The notes below the pieces were generated by a model. The model was not told the DNA's origin and made no database searches. It saw only the letters and a program-made list of their open reading frames with translations. Below, one piece after another: positions 34,280 through 41,211 of a stretch of DNA of 41,257 bases. The DNA is from JBCDGZ01 sp038750655 (lineage in GTDB: Bacteria; Bacteroidota; Bacteroidia; Chitinophagales; Saprospiraceae): assembly GCA_038750655.1 (NCBI GenBank), contig JBCDGZ010000064.1, positions 1 through 41,257 of the forward strand. Direction: 5' to 3'. The translations under genes were made by a program, and so were the position numbers. The stretch's first letter is position 1, and every line of letters begins with the position of its first letter.

Positions 34280-35065
34280 ATGAATTATATCATCACTGGT
34301 GGACACTCTGGAATGGGATTGGAGTTGACAAAAATGCTACTCGCCGAAGAACATAAAATTGGACTCATTGTAAGGAGCGAGTCCAGAAAAGAAGATACCC
34401 GAAAGTTGTTTCCAAAAGAGAGCGCCCTGGATATTTTTGTGGCAGATTTAAGCAAGCGAAATGAAATAGAGAACGTCACCCATCAGATCAAATCCAGCTG
34501 GGAAAAGATAGATGGTATTTTTAATAATGCAGGTCTGCTGCTCGACAAGCTGTACCTCTCCGATCATGGTAATGAACTACAATTGGAAGTGAACGGCATC
34601 AGTCCTTATTTATTGACGCAAGCCCTTAAGCCCCTGCTGGAAAAAGGAGATCGTCCGTTTGTCGTCAATACTGCTACTGGTGGATTGAATAATAAAAAGT
34701 CAATTAATATCCCTGCCTTCAAAAAGCCCAAAAAATTTACCAAGCTTCTGGGTTCCTATATGGATTCAAAACTTATCATGGTGCTCTTAATGAACCATTT
34801 GGACAAGAAATGGAAAAACATCCGCTTTGTCAGTGTCAACCCGGGAGCGATAAAAACCAAGATGACGGCTGGAACCGGAATGCCCTTTTGGTTAAAGCCC
34901 ATTCGGAACTTATTTTTCATGTCTCCGCAACGTGGTGCGGAAAATTTGTACAATGCCGCCTTCGACCCTAAGTACCAAGACAGCGGTATCTTCATTAGTG
35001 AGGGAAAAATTCGGCCCATGAAAGTTGAGATTACCAAAGAAGAGATTGGTCTGTTGTTGGCTTAA
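34280..35065 (+). CDS. Short-chain dehydrogenase/reductase (SDR) family protein
   Basis: A 261-residue Rossmann-fold oxidoreductase. The cofactor glycine motif is GGHSGMG (residues 7-13); NNAG and the SYMDSK catalytic Tyr-x-x-x-Lys are both present, and the serine step is in the VVNTATGG region. The NPGAIKTKM segment after the catalytic helix is standard. Asp/Arg patterns after the second strand (VRSESRKEDTRK) favour NADP. Substrate unknown. It follows the Ig-like gene by 17 bases, probably the last gene of that operon; the end lies just before the direct-repeat promoter region at 35086. Confidence 0.92.
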   Translation: MNYIITGGHSGMGLELTKMLLAEEHKIGLIVRSESRKEDTRKLFPKESALDIFVADLSKRNEIENVTHQIKSSWEKIDGIFNNAGLLLDKLYLSDHGNELQLEVNGISPYLLTQALKPLLEKGDRPFVVNTATGGLNNKKSINIPAFKKPKKFTKLLGSYMDSKLIMVLLMNHLDKKWKNIRFVSVNPGAIKTKMTAGTGMPFWLKPIRNLFFMSPQRGAENLYNAAFDPKYQDSGIFISEGKIRPMKVEITKEEIGLLLA

Positions 35066-35085
35066 GCGGCCAAAGTCGAAATAGT

Positions 35086-35121
35086 TGTTCAATTCACCTT
35101 CCATTATGTTCAATTCACCTT
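35086..35121. promoter_or_regulatory. Paired 15-bp direct repeats, 21 bp apart
   Basis: TGTTCAATTCACCTT occurs twice, at 35086-35100 and 35107-35121. The centre-to-centre distance is 21 bp, two helical turns. This is the geometry of LytTR-type operators (two short direct repeats one or two turns apart). It lies 32 bases upstream of a TAnnTTTG -7 element for the secreted protein at 35199. Confidence 0.6.
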
Positions 35122-35138
35122 GATAACCACTATCAAGG
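35118..35138. repeat. Inverted repeat (8-bp arms, 5-base loop)
   Basis: CCTTGATA (35118-35125) pairs with TATCAAGG (35131-35138) around ACCAC. It overlaps the end of the second direct repeat. It could be a terminator for the upstream SDR gene (52 bases away), though no T run follows, or a second operator. Confidence 0.5.
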
Positions 35139-35152
35139 CTTTCCTTGCTGCT

Positions 35153-35160
35153 TATCTTTG
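35153..35160 (+). promoter_or_regulatory. Bacteroidota -7 element for the 35199 gene
   Basis: TATCTTTG, an exact TAnnTTTG match, 39 bases before the ATG at 35199. No TTG at the normal -33 spacing is visible, which fits an activator-dependent promoter with the direct repeats supplying the upstream contact. Confidence 0.55.
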
Positions 35161-35198
35161 ACCTAAATACCCTGCTTTTTTACAAAAATACTATTTCG

Positions 35199-35930
35199 AT
35201 GAAAAATAAAATATTGGCTTTGCTGGCATTACTCTTAGTAAGTAATTTAGCTACTGCTCAAATGCCCAGAAACGCTGTAGAAGCCAGTCAGAATCAAAAA
35301 GCTATTGCTGCCAATGAGGCGCAACTGGAAAGGGACCTCGTTGAATTGGCCGCCTTTAAGGTGAAAATGAGGGAGTTTGAACATGCTTTGGCCAGTAAAA
35401 ATCCACGCAAAGTAGCGGCTATCAAAACCGAATTGGTCAACGCTATGGAGCGGGAAATTAATCAGAGCGAACGGAAGATTGCGCAAGATCGACAAGAATT
35501 AGCTCAAAGTCAATCCGAAGTGGCCGCCTCCAATAGGGAATTGAGACGAAGTCGTATCGATCGAGCTACTATAGACAATGACGCTAAAGATGGCAGAGAT
35601 GTTAGAGACGATCGGCGCGATAAACGCGATGATCAAAGAGATGCTATGGATGATCGAAATGATTTGGAGCAGCAAGTCCTTCGGACCAAACGTCAAAAAG
35701 AAATCTACAATAATATTGAAGCGTTTACCTTTTCTTACACACCCAATCTGCAACAAAAAGTGAGGGCCAATAGAGCGCTGTTGGACGAATTTTTATCTAC
35801 CATGGAAAGGGACATCGCGGCTACCAAAGTAGAAATTGCAGAAGACAAGCGAGAAGCCGTCGAGGATAGAAGGGAACGAAGAGAAGATAAGCGCGAGCGA
35901 GCAGAAAAACGCAGAAATAGGAATTGGTAA
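35199..35930 (+). CDS. Secreted highly charged coiled-coil protein
   Basis: A 243-residue exported protein. The ATG at 35199 gives a signal peptide (MKNKILALLALLLVSNLATA, cleaved after TAQ). The remainder is almost wholly helical and charged. It includes an Asp/Arg-rich stretch (RDVRDDRRDKRDDQRDAMD, about residues 134-152) and an Arg/Glu-rich tail (EDKREAVEDRRERREDKRE), with heptad patterns throughout. I know no named family. The strong charge and alternation suggest a periplasmic stress or chaperone-like role or a fibrous assembly, but this is speculation. It precedes a Spy/CpxP-like small protein by 32 bases, and the promoter at 35086-35160 probably drives both. Confidence 0.75.
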   Translation: MKNKILALLALLLVSNLATAQMPRNAVEASQNQKAIAANEAQLERDLVELAAFKVKMREFEHALASKNPRKVAAIKTELVNAMEREINQSERKIAQDRQELAQSQSEVAASNRELRRSRIDRATIDNDAKDGRDVRDDRRDKRDDQRDAMDDRNDLEQQVLRTKRQKEIYNNIEAFTFSYTPNLQQKVRANRALLDEFLSTMERDIAATKVEIAEDKREAVEDRRERREDKRERAEKRRNRNW

Positions 35931-35962
35931 CCTTCTTAAATCAATCATTAAAATTTAATAGA

Positions 35963-36325
35963 ATGAAGTCATTAAAAATGTTGTCGTTGTGTTTTGTCCT
36001 TTCTTTACTGAGCACCAGCGCTAGTTTTGCCCAATCACAAGCAGTCAGTCTGACCGATGAGCAAAAAGAAGAAATGGCGCAGCGGCTAGAAGAATATGCC
36101 GAAGCCCTCAACCTATCGGAAGAACAAAAGCCCGAATTTATAACCATCACCAAGCAATATGCAGAGCAGATGAAAGCGGTGAAAGAAAGTGGTGGTGGAA
36201 AATATAAGAAGTACAAAAAGGTGAAGGCTATCCAGAAAGACAAAAATGCAGAAATGAAAAAATTGCTTTCGGAGGATCAATACGAGGTCTATTTGGAGAA
36301 ACAAAAAGAAATGCAAAAGTACTAA
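35963..36325 (+). CDS. Small secreted Spy/CpxP-like protein
   Basis: A 120-residue exported protein. The ATG at 35963 gives a signal peptide (MKSLKMLSLCFVLSLLSTSASFA, cleaved after FAQS). The mature part is short and helical with an LTxxQ-like start (VSLTDEQKEEMAQRLEEYAEALNLSEEQKPEFITI) and a second LSEDQYEVYLEKQKE repeat, as in LTxxQ-motif proteins of the Spy/CpxP type. Those act as periplasmic chaperones in envelope stress. The IS481-like element is inserted a few bases after its TAA stop, so the reading frame is intact but its downstream context is disrupted. Confidence 0.78.
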   Translation: MKSLKMLSLCFVLSLLSTSASFAQSQAVSLTDEQKEEMAQRLEEYAEALNLSEEQKPEFITITKQYAEQMKAVKESGGGKYKKYKKVKAIQKDKNAEMKKLLSEDQYEVYLEKQKEMQKY

Positions 36326-36329
36326 AATG

Positions 36330-37599
36330 TAATGCTCACTACTTGATCTGACAGTCGATAAAAAAATGTCCGATTAGCGTTGCTCTATTTTAAGGCTAGA
36401 CACTGAATCGCTTTCGCTAGCCAAACCCTCCTCGTGGTTGCCTAAGAGGGTTTTGTCAATCGAAAGCGCTTCGGCCACCCTCCAAGGAAGCTCATCGACT
36501 TGCTTTTCCAAAGCTAAATGTTTTGATTGAATAAAAGTAGCCCAAGGTGTTTTTCCGTTGCAATGTTTTCCAGAATGGGTTCTTTCCTTGTTGTACCACT
36601 CAATCCAAATGTCTAATTCTTCTTGTAATTCTTGGATGGAACGGAATACTTTTTTTCGGAACATAATGGCGTAGAACTCATTTTGAATCGTTCGATGAAA
36701 TCTTTCACAAATCCCATTAGTCTGTGGGGATTTAGCTTTGGTTTTAGTGTGATCGATGTCTTCCAGATCAAGATACAATTGATAGGGGTGGTTTTCAATT
36801 TTACCGCAGTATTCTGTTCCCCGATCCGTCAACATTCTTAGTAATCTGACCTGTTGTTCTTCGTACATCGGCAGGACTTTATCATTTAATAGATCAGCTG
36901 CTGTAATAGCGTCTTTGGCTTGGTATAGTTTGGCCTGTGCAACCTTACAATAGGTGTCAATAAAGGTCTGTTGATAGATTCTGCCCACTCCTTTGATCGT
37001 ACCTACATAGTAGGTGTCTTGGCTACCAAGGTAGCCAGGATGATGGGTTTCAATCTCTCCTTTAGCCACTTTTTGGTCTTTAGCCTTTTCTAATGCTACC
37101 AGTTGAGCTTCTGTCAAGATGATGCCCTCTTGTGCTACTTTTGCTTCCAAGGCTTTGAGCCGTTTTTTGAAAGTCTCCAACTCATGCCTCAGCCAAATAC
37201 TTCTTACGCCTCCGGGGGACACACTAATGCCTCTTTTCAGCAGTTCATTACTCGCCCGTTTTTGACCATAGGCTGGATATTCAAAGGCCATCGCAACAAC
37301 CTTTTGTTCGGTGTGGGCATCTACTCGGTTCTTAGGATTAGGTTTTCTTCTGGAAACCTCCTGCAAAGCCGCTTCTCCACCAGATTTATACAGCTTTTTG
37401 ATCCGATAATAGCTATCTCGAGAGTAACCCATCGTTCGACAGGCCTGCGAGACATTATTTAATTGATTGGCTAACTTTAGTAATCCTAACTTTGTTTTGA
37501 TTAACTTGTCTTGAGTAGTCATGATTTATCTAGTTTAATAATTAAAGAATTTCGTAACTCTAAGTTATCAAACTGTCAGATTAAGTCGTGACTACTTCA
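36330..37599 (-). mobile_element. IS481-like insertion sequence, apparently intact
   Basis: An about 1.27-kb element with one transposase gene. Near-terminal inverted repeats are visible: ACTTGATCTGACAGT at 36341-36355 and its complement ACTTAATCTGACAGT read leftward from 37586 (14 of 15 matching), with TCAC just outside both. A 9-bp direct repeat, ACTAAAATG, flanks the element at 36321-36329 and 37600-37608, consistent with target duplication. The exact tips are uncertain by a few bases. The insertion lies immediately beyond the stop codon of the Spy-like gene. Confidence 0.75.
36374..37522 (-). CDS. IS481 family transposase
   Basis: A 382-residue DDE transposase. The N-terminal helix-turn-helix region (KLANQLNNVSQACRTMGYSRDSYYRIKKLY) is of the IS481/helix_turn_helix_23 kind. 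The integrase core has Asp in QTFIDTYCK, Asp in RMLTDRGTEYCG and Glu in TNGICERFHRTIQNEFY, the full DDE triad. A WIEWYNKERTHSGKHCNGKTPW segment follows, a common element of the family. Length is normal to slightly long (about 330-390). No frameshift is seen, so the element may be active. The long C-terminal tail (LSIDKTLLGNHEEGL onward) is not part of the core. Confidence 0.95.
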   Translation of the reverse strand: MTTQDKLIKTKLGLLKLANQLNNVSQACRTMGYSRDSYYRIKKLYKSGGEAALQEVSRRKPNPKNRVDAHTEQKVVAMAFEYPAYGQKRASNELLKRGISVSPGGVRSIWLRHELETFKKRLKALEAKVAQEGIILTEAQLVALEKAKDQKVAKGEIETHHPGYLGSQDTYYVGTIKGVGRIYQQTFIDTYCKVAQAKLYQAKDAITAADLLNDKVLPMYEEQQVRLLRMLTDRGTEYCGKIENHPYQLYLDLEDIDHTKTKAKSPQTNGICERFHRTIQNEFYAIMFRKKVFRSIQELQEELDIWIEWYNKERTHSGKHCNGKTPWATFIQSKHLALEKQVDELPWRVAEALSIDKTLLGNHEEGLASESDSVSSLKIEQR

Positions 37600-37628
37600 A
37601 CTAAAATGAGGACTCGTATCTTCATCAT

Positions 37629-38369
37629 TCAATTTTTTATAATACTTTTTTCATTCCAATAATAGCTATCAGGATATGATCGCTCTCCAAATATGGCTGT
37701 ACCGACTCTAACGATGGTGGCCCCTTCCTCAATAGCAATCTCCAAGTCACCGCTCATCCCCATCGACAGTTCTTTCATTTCTACATTAGGCAATTGTAAA
37801 GCGATGGCCTCTTGTTGAATTTTTTTCAATAATTGAAAGCACTTACGGACCTTTTCGTGAGCAGCGCTGAATAAGCCTATCGTCATCAGCCCTTTAATCT
37901 TTAAGGTATCAAAACCGGCCACTTGTTGAATTAATGCCAATGCTTCCTCTGGAGCTACTCCAAACTTACTTTCCTCGTAAGAGGTATTAACCTGAATGAG
38001 CACCTCTATGGTTTTTTCTTCAAAAACCAATCGCTTATGCAGTTTTTCTGCTAAAGATAAACGGTCAATGGACTGGATACAACCTGCCCATTTGATTACT
38101 TCTTTAACTTTATTGGATTGCAAATGACCGATAAAATGTACTTCGGGGTTTAAGGATTTAACAGCATTATACTTCTGCTTTAATTCCTGTACTTTATTCT
38201 CCCCAACGAGGTCTTCCCCTTGCGCTAAAGCAAATTTTATTCGTTCACTATCGATTGTTTTTGTGGCCAAAAGCAATCGAACTTCATTTGGATTTCTATT
38301 GACCTTCTCACATGCCGAATTTATCCGACGATGAATGTTTTGGAGATTGGTCATAATTGTTTCTTGCAT
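37629..38369 (-). CDS. yggS: YggS/PROSC family PLP homeostasis protein
   Basis: A 246-residue single-domain alanine-racemase-like barrel. The PLP-binding lysine is Lys37 in LLLATKTIDSE. Other family features: FALAQGEDLVGENKVQELKQK, HFIGHLQSNKVKEVI, IQSIDRLSLAEKL, VNTSYEESKFGVAPEEA, LMTIGLF and ELSMGMSGDLEIAIEEGATIVRVGTAIFGER. These proteins carry PLP and keep vitamin B6 and amino acid pools in balance; they have no known catalytic activity. It lies 48 bases downstream of the MarR gene on the same strand and could be read from the MarR promoter. Its other side is flanked by the IS. Confidence 0.96.
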   Translation of the reverse strand: MQETIMTNLQNIHRRINSACEKVNRNPNEVRLLLATKTIDSERIKFALAQGEDLVGENKVQELKQKYNAVKSLNPEVHFIGHLQSNKVKEVIKWAGCIQSIDRLSLAEKLHKRLVFEEKTIEVLIQVNTSYEESKFGVAPEEALALIQQVAGFDTLKIKGLMTIGLFSAAHEKVRKCFQLLKKIQQEAIALQLPNVEMKELSMGMSGDLEIAIEEGATIVRVGTAIFGERSYPDSYYWNEKSIIKN

Positions 38370-38417
38370 GGTTTATTGGTTTTTAGAAACACAGACCCAA
38401 GCTTTTTTTCGGATCAA

Positions 38418-38987
38418 CTATACCCTTTCAAATTCGGGACAATCTAAACGAATATCCTGACTGATTAAATCAACATTCATTAGATTACAATAATGATTGT
38501 TTTGCTTATCGCCCTTATAATATTTACACCCAAAGCAGGTTCTTTGAACTTGAATGATGCCTTGTTGATTCAACTGGAAAATCAATTTGGATATCGTAGC
38601 AAAAACAGCAGCCAATTCCTCCTCCTTAAACTCTGATAGTGCGTTTCCTACCGGGAAGGCATATGCAGATAACTCGTTTACCAATTGGGTGCCCTCAGGC
38701 GTAAGTAGTAGGTTGTATCTTCGATTGTCGGTAGGAGAAAAGTCTTTTTTTACATACCCCTTTTTCAACAGCACCCTTACCGCATCGCTTATTGTCGCTT
38801 TGGTAACATTGAACTCTTTGGCTAGATAGCTGACGTTGCAAATTTCTGTTTTGTGGTTCACAACAAACAACAGTATCTGAATTTGAATAGGACTGATACC
38901 GTACAACTTCGCCTTCTCCCAAAGCAAGGACTTTAAGGCTTCGGAAATGCGCTCTAGACCATTGAGTATTTTAGTTGCTAGATTCAA
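38418..38987 (-). CDS. MarR family repressor with a C-terminal Cys4 motif
   Basis: A winged-helix MarR protein, 189 residues from TTG at 38987. The DNA-binding part is clear (ICNVSYLAKEFNVTKATISDAVRVLLKKGYVKKDFSPTDNRRYNLLLTPEG). A frame-extending GTG at 39018-39020 is unlikely, because the -7 element TAACTTTG (39020-39027, minus strand) overlaps it; the TTG gives a normal MarR N-terminus (NLATKILNGLERISEAL). The C-terminus carries four cysteines, C-x2-C-x12-C-x15-C (TCFGCKYYKGD, HYCNLMN, LDCPEFE), a likely metal or Fe-S or thiol sensor. A palindrome shared with the two upstream genes sits on its own promoter, so it is probably autorepressed and controls all three. Confidence 0.88.
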   Translation of the reverse strand: MNLATKILNGLERISEALKSLLWEKAKLYGISPIQIQILLFVVNHKTEICNVSYLAKEFNVTKATISDAVRVLLKKGYVKKDFSPTDNRRYNLLLTPEGTQLVNELSAYAFPVGNALSEFKEEELAAVFATISKLIFQLNQQGIIQVQRTCFGCKYYKGDKQNNHYCNLMNVDLISQDIRLDCPEFERV

Positions 38988-39019
38988 AGTAGGAGTAGGA
39001 TTTAAAATCAAGATGACCA

Positions 39020-39037
39020 CAAAGTTAGTAATCCTAA
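39020..39037 (-). promoter_or_regulatory. MarR gene promoter with overlapping operator
   Basis: On the minus strand the -7 element reads TAACTTTG (39020-39027, matching TAnnTTTG). The operator TTAGTAATCCTAA (39025-39037, plus-strand reading) overlaps its upstream edge, so bound repressor would block polymerase. A clear TTG -33 is not seen. Confidence 0.6.
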
Positions 39038-39047
39038 TTTTAGTTTA

Positions 39048-39329
39048 CTAATTGCATCCTTCCATCTCGATGATAAAATAACCCTTTTCCTCAATTTCCT
39101 GCTCCCATGCTGGCCTTAGCCTTTCAATATGGCAGAGCCTGCATTGCTTTGCAGTCAGGCCCTGTCCTTCTTGTCCCTTCGTCTTGAGGTAGGCTTTGCC
39201 ATAGTTATAAATGGTAGAGGTATCTTTAATCTTGACGGGAGCTATAATGTCAAAGTGCATAATGCCTCCATCTTTTTTTGTCACGTAAGTATCCCAAACG
39301 TTTACTTTTTTCTGAACGGTCTCTTCCAT
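39048..39329 (-). CDS. DUF2024 family protein
   Basis: A 93-residue protein of the DUF2024 family. From ATG at 39329 it reads MEETVQKKVNVWDTYVTKKD, then GGIMHFDIIAPVKIKDTSTI and LTAKQCRLCHIE, the family hallmarks, including a conserved Cys-x-x-Cys-His. The start is preceded by a good Shine-Dalgarno-like GGGAG. The frame extends 32 codons further up to an ATG at 39425, with a membrane-like segment. That start lies only three bases from the operator and at the expected transcription start, so it should not be translated; the shorter form also equals the family's normal length. The biochemical role is unknown. It is likely controlled by the downstream MarR protein. Confidence 0.85.
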   Translation of the reverse strand: MEETVQKKVNVWDTYVTKKDGGIMHFDIIAPVKIKDTSTIYNYGKAYLKTKGQEGQGLTAKQCRLCHIERLRPAWEQEIEEKGYFIIEMEGCN

Positions 39330-39428
39330 GTTTACTCCCTTTTTTTGATAAAAAGCAGCACTCACCAATATTGTGGCGAGTACTGAGATGATAAATCGTG
39401 GTGATAATTTTTTATTACCAATCATATA

Positions 39429-39454
39429 TTAGGAATCCTAACTAAATTAGTCAA
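39429..39454 (-). promoter_or_regulatory. DUF2024 promoter with MarR-type operator
   Basis: The near-perfect palindrome TTAGGAATCCTAA (39429-39441) follows a TTG (39452-39454, minus strand) with 10 bases between, as at the thioredoxin gene. The -7 region (TAATATAT, 39424-39431) is a poor match to TAnnTTTG. A partly palindromic ACTAAATTAGT abuts the operator. Confidence 0.6.
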
Positions 39455-39470
39455 AAAAATAGAAATTGAT

Positions 39471-39704
39471 TTAGGACTTAACATCCGCCATAGAAGCACC
39501 AAAATTGATGTGCAGCACATTCCCATTTGGGGTGACTAAAGCTGGTACAGAGTTAACGCCTGCTTTTTCCGCTTCTCCTATTCGGCTTTTGTCTTCTCCA
39601 AAGTGGACTACTTCCACATGTTCTGCTCCGATTAAGTTGACGATATCTTGTTCTGCACTTACACAAACGGGGCATCCGGCATGATAGAAAATTGATTTAC
39701 TCAT
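39471..39704 (-). CDS. Thioredoxin/glutaredoxin-like protein with CPVC site
   Basis: A 77-residue minimal thioredoxin-fold protein. The redox site CPVC is at residues 11-14 (FYHAGCPVCVSAEQDIV). The cis-proline is in NSVPALVTPNG, and the protein ends with HINFGASMADVK. There is no signal peptide, so it is cytoplasmic. It is shorter than thioredoxin (about 105) and close in size to glutaredoxin-like proteins. It has the strongest promoter of the regulon, with the palindromic operator between -33 and -7. Its co-regulation with a Cys-rich MarR and a CxxCH DUF2024 protein suggests a thiol, metal or oxidant response; the trigger is not known. Confidence 0.88.
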   Translation of the reverse strand: MSKSIFYHAGCPVCVSAEQDIVNLIGAEHVEVVHFGEDKSRIGEAEKAGVNSVPALVTPNGNVLHINFGASMADVKS

Positions 39705-39747
39705 TATTTTTCCTTTTAGTTAAAGTGTATTAGCAATATTGCTGAGA

Positions 39748-39778
39748 CAAATATAGTAAGGAATCCTAACTAAGTCAA
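39748..39778 (-). promoter_or_regulatory. Thioredoxin-like gene promoter with embedded operator
   Basis: Minus strand: TTG (39776-39778), 20 bases, then TATATTTG (39748-39755), a close match to the Bacteroidota TTG-N19-TAnnTTTG promoter. The 20-base spacer contains the extended palindrome TAGTAAGGAATCCTAACTA (39754-39772). A repressor there would exclude polymerase. The start codon is 44 bases downstream of the -7 element. Confidence 0.7.
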
Positions 39779-39809
39779 GTCTTAATTAAAGTTTTTAAAA
39801 CTCCATAAA

Positions 39810-39822
39810 TTAGTAATTCTAA
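39810..39822. promoter_or_regulatory. Fourth, distal copy of the MarR-type operator
   Basis: TTAGTAATTCTAA, one base different from the MarR-gene operator. It lies 32 bases upstream of the thioredoxin -33 element; centre-to-centre distance to the promoter operator is 53 bp, about five helical turns, which would permit cooperative binding or looping. Confidence 0.5.
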
Positions 39823-39843
39823 ATATTGACTTTACTGCGATAA

Positions 39844-40320
39844 TTAGAATACCCCATCATTGTTGTTTATGCTCACTCCTGTAATTAGCAAGAATAAGCG
39901 AGACATGAAATCCAAAGGTTGAATAGCATCCCAATGTTCTACAATTTTGCCATCTATAATTTTCCATATATCAACTACATTCAGTCCCTTTTTATCATTT
40001 CCTCTTTGTTTGGCTTTTAAAGTTACATGAGAATGGAAAATCACAAAATCATTGTCAAGGTAGACATGCTTAGGTTCTAGAAAGAATTCCGGAAACCGCT
40101 GTGCCATTTTTCTATTTGTATTTACAATGGCTTTAATCCCACGAGGTATAGACCTATTATGCTGGATATAGGGGTGATCGGCATAGGCTGAAATCACTTC
40201 ATCAAATTTGTGGTTCAAAATGCCTTGTACAAAGTCTGCAACGATTTGGAAATTTTTTCGCTCTAACGCTGTCCAAGACGATTTATGAAATTTTTGGAAA
40301 TCTACTTTTTGACTCTTCAT
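39844..40320 (-). CDS. SnoaL-like (NTF2-fold) protein
   Basis: A 158-residue protein with the SnoaL/NTF2 fold. Recognisable elements are VADFVQGILNHKFDEVISAYADHPYIQHNRSIPRG (helix plus QHN loop), MAQRFPEFFLEPKHVYLDNDFVIFHSHVTLK and NVVDIWKIIDGKIVEHWDAIQP, the conserved DxxRxxDGKIxEHWD segment. Such proteins include cyclases and dehydratases, and many are uncharacterised. The gene begins 15 bases after the alpha/beta hydrolase, so the two form an operon, presumably under the palindrome at 41212. It ends 22 bases before the MarR-type operator at 39810 and is probably not part of that regulon. Confidence 0.9.
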   Translation of the reverse strand: MKSQKVDFQKFHKSSWTALERKNFQIVADFVQGILNHKFDEVISAYADHPYIQHNRSIPRGIKAIVNTNRKMAQRFPEFFLEPKHVYLDNDFVIFHSHVTLKAKQRGNDKKGLNVVDIWKIIDGKIVEHWDAIQPLDFMSRLFLLITGVSINNNDGVF

Positions 40321-40335
40321 TTCACATTTTTGGAT

Positions 40336-41181
40336 TTAAGAATTTTTTAAAAATTCCAATGCTTCCTGTACAAATTCACGATGATATTGAAATATTCCAC
40401 CATGACCTGCATCCTTATATAGGACTAATTTGGAGTTGGGGATTTGTAAATGCATATGGGCAGAGTTGATGCTTGGAACCATAAGATCATCCTCACCGTT
40501 GGCAATCAATACCGGATGAGTAATTACCGATAAGTTGTCAGAGGGATCTGTTCCGTATTTATGTATAGCTTTTAGTTGGGCCTGGAATGATTTTAAAGTG
40601 ATGGCTTTATCACGGTTTGTCTCGCGTTCTTTTAACCTATTGAGAAACTCACGGGCTTTGTTTTTGCCATTTTTTGTTCTGGTGAAGAAGAGATAGGTTA
40701 GCACATCTTTAAAGGTTATGAAGCTCCTTAATTGTTTTCGGTAACATAACCTCGGGATATTTTTAATACCGATACCACCTTTAGGGCCCGTCCCGGCAAG
40801 AATGAGTTTTCTAATCAGATTGGGTTCTTTTAATATAATGTATTGCGTTACAGCTCCACCTAGCGAAAAACCAAGCATCTCAATCTTATCAAATTTCATT
40901 GCTTTAATAAAAGCAATTGCGTCGTCTCCCATTTCTTCAATTGTTGTGGGAGTATTCCCTTCGGAAGAACCAACACCTCTATTATTGAATGTTACGACCA
41001 TGTGCTTCGAGGCCAAGCCATCAACTATCCTGGGATCCCAATTATCTAGAACACCTGCTAGATGATTAAAGAGTACCAAGGGAATCTTTGAAGCATTACC
41101 TGTTATCCTATAAGTAAAACCTGTCCCTTTTACCTCTATTTTTCTGGTTTTGGATAGATTATGTAATCTTTTAACTTGCAT
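40336..41181 (-). CDS. Alpha/beta hydrolase
   Basis: A 281-residue alpha/beta-fold hydrolase. The nucleophile elbow is GFSLGGA (about residue 100), the acid is in LIANGEDDLMVPS and the histidine in DAGHGGIFQYH, so the triad is complete. An oxyanion-hole-type segment, LFNHLAGVLDNWDP, and the NNRGVGSSEG loop occur near the N-terminus. The ATG at 41181 (MQVKRLHNLSKTRKIEV) is preferred over a GTG at 41217, since the latter lies inside the palindromic operator. Probably an esterase or epoxide- or haloalkane-type enzyme; the substrate is unknown. It heads an operon with the SnoaL-like gene. Confidence 0.92.
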   Translation of the reverse strand: MQVKRLHNLSKTRKIEVKGTGFTYRITGNASKIPLVLFNHLAGVLDNWDPRIVDGLASKHMVVTFNNRGVGSSEGNTPTTIEEMGDDAIAFIKAMKFDKIEMLGFSLGGAVTQYIILKEPNLIRKLILAGTGPKGGIGIKNIPRLCYRKQLRSFITFKDVLTYLFFTRTKNGKNKAREFLNRLKERETNRDKAITLKSFQAQLKAIHKYGTDPSDNLSVITHPVLIANGEDDLMVPSINSAHMHLQIPNSKLVLYKDAGHGGIFQYHREFVQEALEFLKNS

Positions 41182-41211
41182 ATACTTGACAATAAGGGTA
41201 AAAAAAAATAA

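Noticed and set aside
35118..35138. Calling the inverted repeat a rho-independent terminator of the SDR gene
   Set aside because: The stem is good but no T run follows and it overlaps the direct repeats, so an operator role is at least as likely; reported as an inverted repeat only.
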